The notes below the pieces were generated by a model. It was not told where the DNA came from. It was given only the letters and a program-made list of their open reading frames with translations, and searched no databases. From NCBI GenBank assembly GCA_947034895.1, contig OX344763.1:30193025-30257024 (forward strand): 64,000 bases of DNA, read 5' to 3'. Origin of the DNA: Rhytidiadelphus loreus. Its lineage: Eukaryota; Streptophyta; Bryopsida; Hypnales; Hylocomiaceae. The stretch's first letter is position 1; each line of letters begins with the position of its first letter. A program made the position numbers and the translations under genes. Positions 23,724-35,040 of the stretch are shown here, one piece after another.

Positions 23724-26700
23724 ATGAGTTCCATGATAATGGAGTCCCAGAGAGAGTCGACTTGGGAGCAGGAAGCCCCACCGCATGTGCGAGACTACCT
23801 GATGGCCTTATTCTTTGCCTCCGTGTTCCCTGTTGCACGCCTCGTCCTGGATTGCTTCATCTTTGAGGTACATTTCATACCCCCAAAACCGCTACTGTGG
23901 CTAGTTTCTATTTTTAGACTGGTCAAATTTTCATGTTTTTCTTGTTGGCAAGTGAAAGGAGGTTCCAACACACCAAAGAACGCAATATTTGGATACCATA
24001 TGCAAAAGTTATGAATGATTGTTCTAGTAGGAGCACATCATTACTAATCCTTAAACCTTGTAACATTGCACACAAGACTCAAAGTGTTGATGAATGACTT
24101 TGATGAATGACTCTCAGGGTTCCTCTAGAAATGATGAATGAACCTTGTCCAATAATTGGATCATTTTAGGTTGTTGACCTCATTGATAGGCTATGTGCTT
24201 TCATGATCAACATCTATATCTTTTCCTTGAATATTTGCCTATTTTTTCTTATATCTTTGCATCAAAACATTTTAGCAATATCCCTTTAAGACCTTGAAAG
24301 AACATGTTGGTAACACCCTTTAAGTCCTATTCTAGTTTTCATGTTTTGTTTTTACTTTTGACCATTTATGTGGAAGTGTAGTTAACAACCAGTGAAGTGC
24401 CAATGAATCACCATTCTAGACTAATTGATCCCCTATGGATTAATCTTTTGAACATTGGAGGTATAGAATAAGAGATATGAAGGCTAGAAGTTTTTTCAAC
24501 TTTGAAAGTTGTATGAGAGAGAATGTGAAGTATGTACCATTGGAGTAGTAAGTTGGAGAATATGAACTTTGGGGTTTAGCAAATCATTGCCCACAATAAA
24601 TAGTTAGGAACAAAATATTCAACAATTGTCAAACTCTTACCTTAAGTAAATAGATACAAGCATAGTACACTTGTCTCAACTACACTATTCACTAAGGACA
24701 CCCCATCAATACAAGCTAATAATACTATGAGAACCTTTATACGATCACTAAAATTAGTAGTTATCAATCATTTATTAAGTATTGTAATAGTTTGATAAAA
24801 TGCCAAAGGTTGGATTTTGCTACGTGTGTTCATTTTGTATAGTTAATAAAACCACCCCAATAGGCTCTTCATTCATGTGGGTGGGAAATTTATGATATTA
24901 TTCTAATTTCTAATTACTAAATCAAAAGGCAATTTTGGTTGTAGCGATCAGCAAGGCGAGCCATATTTCCCAATGGGCAAAAATTTCTAAAGAGACGAAT
25001 GCAAGAGGCGGGTGAGAAGAAAGTGTCCAAGTTTACAGAGTCTGCATGGAAGTTGACCTACTACCTTTGTTCCTTGACCGCACTTTTCGTTTGTGCCTTT
25101 GAAGAGCCATGGTTTGGCAGAACTGCTCATTTTTGGATTGGATGGCCCAATCATACCATCAAGTACTAATAACCAACCTTGCCTCCAACTTCACTCATTA
25201 ATTCCAAAGTGTTCAAAAGTAGTTGCTTTCGTGTTTATTGGAATTGAAATGAATCATTCATGATAGCATCAAGGAAGGTAATATAATATGCCAATAAAAA
25301 GACAAAACAATATCTTATATTTTGAAATATTTAAAAGTTAGCATCATCACCTATTAACTTCTAAAGAGAACATTCTCTTTTTTGTTTGACACTTAGAAAT
25401 ACGAAAATTCACATTATGGAACACACTAATTCAAGAAAGTTAATATGTGTCATAACATTCTTAACCTTTAAGATTTGGATCCCTTTGCCTTCTATACATT
25501 GCGACCTCCTTTAACTCTTTAATTTTTTTGAAATTCTAGAATTTTGTGCTTTCCCTTGAACTTAAGGCATTGTGGATGGAATTATTATTATTACTATTAC
25601 TCCATAAACAATGCTACTATAGAAACTACACCCCAACCTAAGTGATGTTCAAGAATGTCATGGTTCAAAACAAATGTCACACCTTTGAATCCGGACATCA
25701 TTTGCCAACCATTAAGGTAGGGTGCTCCAAAAGCATCATTCCTCTAAAAGCAACCTCTAACACAAAGGTACATTTTTCTTTCTTCAATGTACCAATAATG
25801 TACATTCAAGGAGGTGGGCACTTTTAGTGCTCATTGCATTTCAACTTCAAGAACTTGTAATTAATTTCACAAAGGTCCAAAAAATATGAAACGACTTGGG
25901 TTAGATGCCAATTCCATTTTTCTTCCTACGAAAATTTCCTGAAAATTGTTTCAAGGAGTTTAGCTTCCCCCCACATGCAAATTGCTCTCATTTTTTTGTC
26001 TGAGGATTGAAGACGTTTGGATTCAATTGCACATGCAGGTTCAAGTTGAAGGTGTTGTACGCTCTCCAATGTGGTTTCTATGTCTACAGCATCGCGGCCT
26101 TGGTTGTCTGGGAAACACGGAGAAAAGATTTTGGAGTCATGATGACCCACCATATCGTCACTATCGGCCTCATGGTGTTCTCCTACGTTGATGGGTACGT
26201 TGCAACAACTCACACTTCTTCTTTGAAAAAGTGACCCTATGATTGTATTAACCCGGAAATGCCCAAGGCATTAGATTTTGGTGTCAACAAAACTCTGAAG
26301 TTGAATAAAATCTTACCAAGCTATTTTTTTTAGTAGTTTTCATTTTCAGACAAATTCTTTTTGCAATTTAGATAGTTTTAGCATAAAAAAAATCTGATTT
26401 TGAAAATGAATGATTGTGGTTTTCCTTTTCAAGATTTTATGAAAGGGTGTCCATGGCAAATGGCTTGATTTTCTAGTGTTGAGGGCTCTTGGAAATGAGC
26501 CTCAAAATACACTAAATCTTGGAGAAAAAAGCATGTTAGAAATTCATTTAAGAAAATTGTAAAAGTAGATTTTGAGAAGCCGTAAATTGATTGGGGTTAT
26601 CCATGTTATGTCCTTTAACCTCATGTTTTTTTTGTGACCTCAATTTTTGATTTGACATGTGAAAAGAGGATTGAAAGACTTCAAATCACTTTCACAGTTT

Positions 26701-29700
26701 TAACACTCTCATGATCAAACATTATAATCTTTCAATCCATAAATGATATTGTTGTGTTTTCTTTTTTCCATGCGATCTCTAACATATCTAGTTTGAATTT
26801 GTATGGTTACATTTTTTTCAAATGATAGAACTTATGAAAATATTGGCTTTTGTTCAATTTAGAACAAATTCCAAAAAGCTCAAAAAAGGCCTTGAGCATT
26901 TAGGGGTTAAAAAGGAAAATTTATTAAAAAAAACAAAAAAAACAATTGGTGGGGGGTCTTAGTGAATACATTACAAAAAATGAAAAGACATGTGCAAATT
27001 GGTAACATGCAAGTTACCACTACAAAAAAACTAAGTTAAAACGCCAGAAAGTGGAGAATTCTTTCATGATAAGTAATTCGCAAACCTTGTTGCACTTGCA
27101 AACAACAACAACAAAACTCAAACAAACAAACACCAATACTATGCACTAAACTAAAAAAACAAACACAATTAGTGTTCCTCAAGCCTACCGACTTGACATG
27201 TCCTTAATTTGGATCACACGTTCTGAATGAGCCAGCGAAGGGAATGCTGCCTCGTAAGTACGCACCTCACAAAGTTTTTGTTTCTTCCCCAAAATTTTAA
27301 AAGTGGGATGCTTGCTTTTGGCACTCACTGCCCTTTTCTATTATGTTATGTGTCATTATATTTTTTTTCTTCTTTCAATTGGAGGTAGTTTTGTTTTTCA
27401 TTTTTCATTTTTTTTTATCTATCATTGTTATAATTGCAACAACAGAATGCTTGGTGAGTGCTTGCGTTGCGTTGCTTGCAGATCCTACCGAGCTGGGGTT
27501 AGCACCCTGCTCGTCCACGACGTGAGCGACGTTTTCTTGGAGGGGGCCAAGCTGTGCAAGTACTCGGCCTGGGAAGTGAGCGCCAGCGTGTTGTTTGGCT
27601 TTTTCGTCCTCTCGTGGTTCATCCTCAGGCTCATCGTCTTCCCCTTCTGGATTATCTGGAGCATCAGGTCAGTACAAGGGAAGCTTAAGTTGTTTATGAA
27701 AGTGAAGGACTGTACTCTCTCTCCCCCCTCCTTGTAAAAAAAACATGACTTTAAATTCAATGTGTGCAAAGTGTGATACAAAATAGTCAACAATAACAAC
27801 GCGAATGGAGTGAGTCTGTTGGGTGTAATTCGATCACTCATACCTTGGGTGTAACACCAATGTTGGTCTTTGTATCCATCTCTCCTTTCTGTATAGTTAG
27901 GAGCACGAGGTCAGTACATATATACTAAAAACCTCTTCATCAGACCTAGTGCGTGTATCACTAATAAAACCTCTCCATTTATTGATGTTGATCATTGAGC
28001 AAGCGACGTGGGATTCGAATCAAATCCTGCTCAGTCAATTCCAGAAATTTTCACACAATGCTTGTTCAACGATCAATCAATGGAGCAGTTTTAGTGGTAC
28101 GTGCACTATTTCCAATTCAGAGGTTTTTTCGTGGGAAGAAGGGGGTATTGCTCACTTCCACCGAAATGACTTTCATTGTGTGCTCAATAACGTGCTACGA
28201 ACAAGTCAACAATAGTGCCACACTGAGCAGGATGTTCCTCCCGCCCATAGAAGGTCACACAATAAAGAGGTTTGACCGTCTCCCCCCCAAAACGGATATC
28301 GCATATTTGGAAGGTGTGATACGCGTGCTACAAACAGTCCATGATAGATGTTCAAGATATAATTCCAGAATCAATGTTGATTGTTCTACAGAAGGTCGCA
28401 TTGAAGATTGAATGAAGCCTTCCTCTTTCTACTACTTCAATTTTCTTTTGTGTTTTGCTTTCATGATTGGGGGAGATTCAGGGCTTGTGTGGGAATGTTG
28501 TTCATTTCGGTGAATTAAGATTTTGCGGGGTGGCCATGGCAGCATTGAGGTGGCGCAATACCTGGACCTGGGTGGGAGGAAAGAGTTCCACCAGTATTAC
28601 TTTCAGAACACGCTTCTGATCATGCTGTTCATTTTGCACATCTACTGGTGGATTCTCATCTGTCGCATGCTGGTGAAGCTGTTCCAAAACTCCGGCAAAG
28701 TCAGCGACGATGTCCGATCAGGTCGGTCGATCTGTCTGACCCTTTTCAATTTGCGGAATGATCTTCCTTTTTCCTTTTCTTGGGGGCGAAATTTTGAAGT
28801 GGAGAGAGATCATGAGTTGGTCCGCAATTCAGGTCAAATTTCGTTCTATTGGTAGTATTCCACTACTTTGGCACTTTTCAGGACACGCAGACTGGAAGGA
28901 AAATCTATGCCTATGCCTATCCTATAGTTTATAGAGCATTGTTTGTTTGATCATTTGTCAACCAAATTGAGTCAAGCTTCCACTTCTTCTTTAGATTTCC
29001 AGCCTTTTCTTAATCGAACTCCAAATTCTTTTGGCGTAACTCTGCAACTTCGTTTTGCGCACGACGGAGTGTATGGCACATACAGAAACAGTCTATCAAA
29101 CCAGCTCTGATTGTGTTCATCAATTGGGTTTCATCCTTGAGGACAACAGTTTGGCCGCAACCTCACGAGATTCATCCGTGATGTCATGAGTTAGAGCAGC
29201 CCCACAGCAACACGCTGAAGTAACACTGTAAAGGTTTTGCACCATTGATCTTCTAATAATGAGGAATGTCCTCCATTGATTTTGCTTTACAGTGTTGCTT
29301 CAGCGTGTTGTTGTGGGGCTGCTCTTACATGGATTCTTGTGAGGGTATGAAGTTGGTTGGTAAACCTCTTGTCACCTCCCGGTGGCGAGAGTGTTATAGC
29401 GCATAAGAGCATCCCCACCAAGGTGCTCCCTATTCCTATCTAGATGCATGTCATCCGGAAAGGGAAGAAAACCACCCACCAATTGGCTTACATCCCTAAA
29501 AATTTAGAGGAAGGATGGCCCAATTCAATGTAGGGGAGCATGTTTAGGGAACTCGAAATCACCTTTAGAGCATCCTCACTAGTGGCTTCCCTATTCCTAT
29601 CTTCATTGGGATGAAGGGGAACAAAGATGGGAATAGGGAAGGCAAATGCTGACTAGTTCTTTCCTAAATTTTCAACTTATTGCTAAATAGAGGTAGGGAG

Positions 29701-30851
29701 AAGTCAAAACGAAACTGCAGAAATAGTAACAAGGCCAAATGAATAGGACTCCCACAAATCACTGAAGCACAACTCATGTTGGAAGGATGAAAAGAGGTTT
29801 AGGGATTACTCCATTTGAGTTCCCTATCCATCATCTCGTATAGGGAATTTGCCCCCCCCCCCTCCCTAAATTTTTAGGGATAGGGAATGTTGGAGGGGGG
29901 GGTTCTTCCCTATCTAGATGAGACTCATCTAGATAGAGATATGTCATCTATTCATTTGGCCTTGTTACTGTCTCTGTCCTCGAATGAAAACTCATATAAT
30001 TGTTGCCTTTGTGGATGAATATTGTGAGGTTATGAACAAACTACCCTACTTGTAGATGAAACACCGTCGAGTAGACAAATGCACACAATAAGAATTGGTT
30101 ATGAGTTGTAACCTTTGCGCCACCTCATAAGGGCTTGAAGGTTACTTCTTTCATTAAGAACTCTAGTTGAATTTCGCAATACAAATAGAGGACCCTTACA
30201 TTGCGGAATGGCATCCATCAACAAGCTAGGATCATAATTGGTGATTACAATGCTTGTGTCCTTATACTCATCCAAGTACTCATCAAAGAAAATGCCCCCT
30301 TTGGTCAAGCGTTCCTTGATGGGAAGGACCTGACCATAATGTGTAGGCTCAAGCCTAACGGCCCTCACCCTTGGTGTCATGGTAGGGTCTTCCCATCAAG
30401 GAATGTCCGTCACTCAAGGGCATTATTCCATACATAATCCTTAGGATGCTCATTTCTATTATGATGGGAGTCACTCATTAGAAATCCAAGGGATGAGAGT
30501 CCATAAATATCTCAAAAGGTGAGTACCTAAAACTTCACTTCAATTGGATTGTGAATAGGTTGGGAATGGATCCTAAAGTAGGGCTCATCCCTTACATGAT
30601 CCTTAAGAGGATTATACTTCATAATCTTGCTAAGTACTCATTCTACCCCCTGTTGGATCTATTGAAAAAAGTAGATATCTACTCTTTCTTTTTTCATTTG
30701 AGTAGGACTATTTAGCAGACTTTTTTTTTTTTTTTGTGTTTCTGGAAGAAATGCCCACCTGAAGTAAGAATGAGTTCAAAGAGTCTTCTTCCTCAATTCT
30801 GAGAGCAGTCATTTTTGGTATGTAACAGATTCAGAGGACGATGATCATTGA
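23724..30851 (+). CDS. ceramide synthase, LAG1/LOH type (TLC domain), 6 exons
   Basis: ER membrane enzyme that N-acylates sphingoid bases with fatty acyl-CoA to make ceramides. Exons are 23724-23867, 24945-25162, 26039-26194, 27482-27667, 28543-28721 and 30829-30851, all GT-AG with phases 0, 2, 2, 2 and 1, giving 301 aa; plant homologues are about 300. The Lag1p motif is intact: RRKDFGVMMTHHIVT with the histidine pair at 158-159, then HDVSDVFLE with H185, D186 and D189. The family-typical FPFWIIWS, QYLDL and LHIYWWILICRMLV follow. The protein ends in an acidic tail, DSEDDDH. There is no homeobox-like domain, as in plant homologues. The last exon codes for only seven whole residues and follows a 2.1-kb intron. 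Introns carry insertions, listed separately. The coding sequence has no defects. Which LOH class it belongs to cannot be told by eye. Confidence 0.94.
23868..24025 (+). mobile_element. MITE fragment at the start of ceramide synthase intron 1
   Basis: From about 23880 the sequence matches the MITEs at 8945-9233 and 11241-11528 (complement), including ACTGGTCAAATTTTCAT and CTTGTTGGCAAGTGAAAGGA. The first bases of the intron (AG|GTACATTTCATACCCCC) fall where those copies have their AGGT terminus, so the element end appears to coincide with the splice donor. Similarity ends near 24025, and no second terminus is found. Confidence 0.6.
26252..26906. mobile_element. TTAA-flanked element in ceramide synthase intron 3
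   Basis: A 655-bp unit between TTAA at 26248-26251 and 26907-26910. Ends are CCCGGAAATGCCCAAGGC and, from the other side, CCCCTAAATGCTCAAGGC. Non-coding. It sits inside intron 3 (26195-27481), about 55 bases after the donor site. Confidence 0.7.
29194..29324. mobile_element. Tourist-like hairpin MITE in ceramide synthase intron 5
   Basis: A 131-bp unit flanked by TTA (29191-29193 and 29325-29327). Its terminal inverted repeats are about 40 bp, starting GAGCAGCCCCACA and ending TGTGGGGCTGCTC. A three-base TTA duplication and this kind of terminus fit PIF/Harbinger (Tourist) MITEs. The transcript would form a strong hairpin. Motifs beginning GAGCATCC at 29407 and 29568 may be ends of further, decayed members. 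Confidence 0.75.
30099..30380 (-). CDS. unrecognised 93-codon open frame inside intron 5
   Basis: A minus-strand frame starting MTPRVRAVRLEPTHYGQ, with a reasonable amino-acid composition, lying antisense within ceramide synthase intron 5. No domain is recognised. The surrounding intron is rich in transposon-like sequence, so a fragment of a decayed mobile element is as likely as a chance frame. I do not claim a function. Confidence 0.2.
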   Translation of the reverse strand: MTPRVRAVRLEPTHYGQVLPIKERLTKGGIFFDEYLDEYKDTSIVITNYDPSLLMDAIPQCKGPLFVLRNSTRVLNERSNLQALMRWRKGYNS

Positions 30852-31227
30852 AGTTGAAACTTCCAGGTCCGTCAGCTGGCGCTTGCGACAATACTTTTGT
30901 GCAATTCAAGTCAGTAAGCTTAACGAGATCATGAGATTTCTTCCGTCTGGACGCCAGGAATCCAGCACATGGACTCGACGCTTTTTTTAAAAAGAAATTC
31001 TCGATTACTGCAAACAGGAAGTCAAATGAATGAAAGCCCTCTGATCACTCATGTCAAAGATTCCGCACTTCATTAAACTAATTGGTTTGGAATCTCGGAA
31101 GTCAAGCATTGGCAGCTCACTACTGTACCTGTGCTGTAAAGTGAACATGCCTATTAGCAAGCAGATTTGCTATCGAGGTATCTTGGAGAAGCTGTTTGTC
31201 AACTCATGTAACTTGAAGAGATTGAGA
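30852..31227 (+). other. 3' flank of the ceramide synthase gene
   Basis: Probable 3' UTR. Base composition remains close to that of the exons until about 31000. No clear polyadenylation signal was identified. Confidence 0.4.
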
Positions 31228-31381
31228 AGTTTGAGAGAAGCTCGTTTATTTGCAAGTAGAATCAAGACGTTCCAATTAAAAATGAATTTGCTGTGATTTT
31301 TCAAAGTTTGAGAGAAGTTTGTTTATTTGCAAGTAGAATCAAGACGTTCCAAGTAAAAATGAATTTGCTGTGATTTTTCAA
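31228..31381 (+). repeat. 77-bp tandem duplication
   Basis: Two adjacent 77-bp units, 31228-31304 and 31305-31381, differ at only a few bases. A third copy begins (AGTTTG) and stops. It is a local duplication just downstream of the ceramide synthase gene, with no evident function. Confidence 0.85.
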
Positions 31382-32528
31382 AGTTTGTTGGGAATGAATT
31401 AGTGAAATGTAGGCAGTAGACCCATGCTTAACCACACATTGATGTGGCCCCTCTTGAAGTGCATTGTCATGATGCTAAAGGGTTGTGCTAAGATTGTGGT
31501 GATGGGTAGGTGATTGATGCAAATAGGAGGGTTCAGTAGATGTTGAAATTGGGTGATTGCTAGCATTGGGTTGTTTCACCCAACACTAGTGATTCTATAA
31601 TCAATTGTTTGTTTATGCAAATTAGTGATTCATTCAATATAAGGTCAAACATAATTTCCCCTCAAACATGAATTGGAGATGATGATATGAAGGTCACTTG
31701 GACTTTCACATGACGACCACTTTGGTTTGGGATTTGATAGCTCTTTAGTCTTTGATTCCTGGTAGGTAAAAACAAAAAAACTTTTGATGCTCTTTGACAA
31801 TTGGACCTTCTTGTAGTGAAATAACATAACATTGCATGACACCCCTCCAAGGCTTTCCATTACTAGAAGGTATCTCCCCTATAGAGGGATACCTTCTATT
31901 GTGACTTTCATTTAATTCCCTATGCTTGAGTGGTTGAATCCTTCCATTCTACAATGCACCTCATGGTTTGTGAGGTAGTCATCTAATGAAAACGCTGGGA
32001 CAATCTATAGATTCCAAGGAGCAAAAGGGGACCCCCAATGTTGTTTAACATTGTTATGAAAGCTTTCACTTGTGTCAAAAAAAATCCCTCCCCCCCCCCC
32101 GCCCCAAAGGTAATTACAACAACTAATTACTATTGTTGATAGAATCTCAAATTGTTTTATTTTATTTAGGTAAGTCATGAAACTGTCAAAACAATTGACT
32201 CCATGCCAATTTTTTTTCTTTTAATGATTTTTCGTTGAAAAGCAATGTTTTCTTTTGTAGGGAATCTTAGACAAAATATTCTTGCTTTCCAATGGATGGA
32301 ATCACCAATTTGCTACGGTAATCAAATATGCTCTATTTGGGATGAATGTACATTATTTTGGATGAATAAATGAAATCTCATCCATAGATTGTAGGTTTCA
32401 TCCATTTTCATAGATGTAAATAGCTTCATCCTTCCAATGACTATTGTTGTCTGCACTACCTAAAATAAATGAGAAAACAAACCTTACTCCTTGACTTGGT
32501 GAATAGATCCATTGTTTGCGATATTGTA
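31382..32528. other. unassigned intergenic sequence
   Basis: Short open frames only. A homopolymer C run lies near 32092-32104. No gene or element terminus is seen. Confidence 0.35.
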
Positions 32529-32796
32529 AAGGTTGGTCTCCATTGCACTTGGAGGGGCAAAAAAAATTGTTTTTCAGGGGGACCCGGGGTTGAAGAAATG
32601 AACGAGCACCAACAAATCAGATCCGTTCTCAAAATAGAGGTCCAGGGGAGGGTCCGACTCCTCCAGCCCTACGCTCCCTATTTGTGCGAGCTGGAGCTTG
32701 GACCTCCATCTTGGACCTCCAACCCGCCCCTAAATGGCAATAGAACCCATGGACCCCTCCGATCCTGGAGGTCCAGGGGCTAATGGAGACTACCCC
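32529..32796. mobile_element. probable GC-rich MITE
   Basis: A 268-bp GC-rich island in AT-rich DNA, flanked by TA (32527-32528 and 32797-32798). Its ends share GTCTCCATT: the left has AAGGTTGGTCTCCATTGC and the right GCTAATGGAGACTACCCC. The inverted match is short and imperfect, so the call is tentative. Confidence 0.45.
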
Positions 32797-34404
32797 TAAA
32801 CAAGGATAACATTGTTGTACACTAATAGTAGGTAGTGACTTTGTAGTACATCCACAAAGTCAACTTTTGCATAAACCTTAAAATAAAAATAGTCAAACTG
32901 AAAAAAAGTCAGCAACCCCCTGTATTTTTAAATTTTTTAAAATTAAGAATAAATTAATAAATAATTAACCATCAAAACTTGCCACTCCTAGTGCATCTAC
33001 TACACGCAAGCACATTGGGTAAAACCCGTTAGCAACTCCTCATGGGAACCCTTCCCGCACTGTCAGCACTTTTTTGGGGGTGAAATAGTGCCAAATTGCA
33101 CCCCAAAAAATAATTTGGCTAAAAAATGACAATAAATCATGAAGTTATTTTGCCATAAAACTATGAATTAAAAAAAAATCTTGGATGAAATCGTCAAATT
33201 GTGGATGAAAATAGAATTATGGATATGTGATATGTGATATGTGCTAATGTGATATTTTCTATTCAATATGTGAATGAATGTTAAAATTTGGAGCACCACT
33301 ATAACATTTTTTATTTCCACTTTGGCACTTCATAAAAAATGAAAAAACAAACCCAGTTGCCCACCCGATTGCCCACCATCACTCTTCCAACGAAAACTTG
33401 TAGGGCTGGATCTATAAAAGACAGCCTTGGCCTTCAACAATTGAGAGCCCTTTTGTTGATGAAGGATCATGAATTTAGGAGGATCCAATTAGTAAAGATA
33501 GTTGGTGAAAACAAGTAGCCTCCACCCATCATGACCCTTGACGGGCCTTCCTAAATCCCTTTAGTATGTCATTTCTAACATGCTTGGGTAGTAAAGCTTT
33601 GACAATAAATAAGTTTAACCCTTAGTAAAGGGCACAACCTCCCATGACCAAGGTAGTCACCAAAATGCTTGGATTACTAGACTAATAGGTGCATTCCTTG
33701 TTTCTATAGTGAACACAATCAAGTCATCCATTGGCCAATTTTTAGCTTCAACATCTTTTAACGATCAAGCCTTATATTCACTCTATAAAGAATGTGTATC
33801 AAAGCATACACCTATTATGGATTGAAGAATGGTTTTGATTTGAACAAGAAAACAATAATATGGAGTTATTTTCAATTAAGCCAAATAATATAAAATAATT
33901 ATAATGTGAACTTGGGAAGAACTAGTGTCGGTTGCAATTAGTGTTAAAAAAATGATAGTTTGTTCAAAGTTAGCTGATGGAATTGGAAAAAAATTTAGTT
34001 GCAATTTGAAAAAATCAGCCAAGAACTGGTGAAAAAATCTATAAAATTTCTTTTTAGAATGAAAAATATAGAAAATAATTAGACTTAATACTTGGAAAAA
34101 CAATTTAATGTGGGAATTCAAGGAAAATAGCTAGTAAAGGGTGGATGCATGGTTTGGCGTGTCAATATTGTTACTAGTTGATTCACTAATCAACCATCTA
34201 TGACAAGCAAAATGAATGGTTTGTAGACATTATTAAAAGTTTTTCTAAGAAATTCATAAATAGAAAAATATGAAAATGAAGAGAGCAATTGAAATTTTAT
34301 TTTTTTGACAAAGTATAAATTTGCTATGAATTTTTGAAGTGTACTACCCAATTGGCCCTAAACCATCAAAAAGTATACCCATAATGGTCATCTTACCACC
34401 TAAA
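32797..34404. other. unassigned AT-rich intergenic sequence
   Basis: No coding-like frame. A short TGATATG direct repeat occurs near 33227-33245. No transposon ends are recognised. Confidence 0.35.
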
Positions 34405-34932
34405 GCAACGACACTAGCATGTGAGCTTAGAAATGCGAGTCTATGAGTCTTGAGCCTAGGTGTAAGTAGGTACTCCATGGTCGCTATTATGTGAATCTAG
34501 GATTTTGAGCCCATGAGCCTAGGCTCCTATGTTATAGACACCTTTCATAGTTATGGTATGTTTCTATTATATGTGTTTATGTTGTAGGTACCTATATTAT
34601 AAGCACATTCCATGGTTATAAGATGTTTATATTATAGGTGCTTAATTATATTATAGGTGTCTATGTTATAAGCACCTTGAGTTCCATGGTTATAGGATGT
34701 TTATATTATAGATACCTAATTATATTATAGGTGTCTATGTTATAAGCACCTTCCATGGTTATAGGATATTTATATTATAGGTGTCTATGTTATAGGCACC
34801 TTCCATAGTTATAGGATATTCATATTATAAGTATGTATGTTATAGACATCTCCAATAGTTCTAGAGTACCTATGTGCCTAGGTTCAAGGCTCACAGGCTC
34901 ACATTTCTAGACTCACATAGTAGCACTGTTGC
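34405..34932. mobile_element. element with GTGAGC-rich inverted ends and internal minisatellite
   Basis: The ends are about 58-bp inverted repeats. The left starts GCAACGACACTAGCATGTGA; the right, read inward, starts GGCAACAGTGCTACTATGTG. Between them are degenerate tandem units built on CCATGGTTATAGGATGTTTA and TATAGGTGTCTATGTTATAA, spaced 50-74 bp. Units of the same kind continue outside the right end to about 35040. A relative lies at 43245-43445, and the left terminus resembles the sequence at 51420. Confidence 0.55.
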
Positions 34933-35040
34933 CTATAACATAGACACCTATAATGTAAATATCCTATAACTATTGAAGGTGTCTATAATGTAGGTACCTA
35001 TAACATAGGAGTCTAGGAGCCTAGGAGAACTATTGAGATC

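Noticed and set aside
25926..26234. Minus-strand and alternative + frames at 25.9-26.2 kb
   Set aside because: They overlap exon 3 of ceramide synthase, which is supported by phase-correct splicing and the Lag1p histidine pair.
27949..28411. Two overlapping open frames (88 and 138 codons) in ceramide synthase intron 4
   Set aside because: They resemble no known protein, overlap in different frames and lie wholly within the intron; no splice sites join them to a gene.
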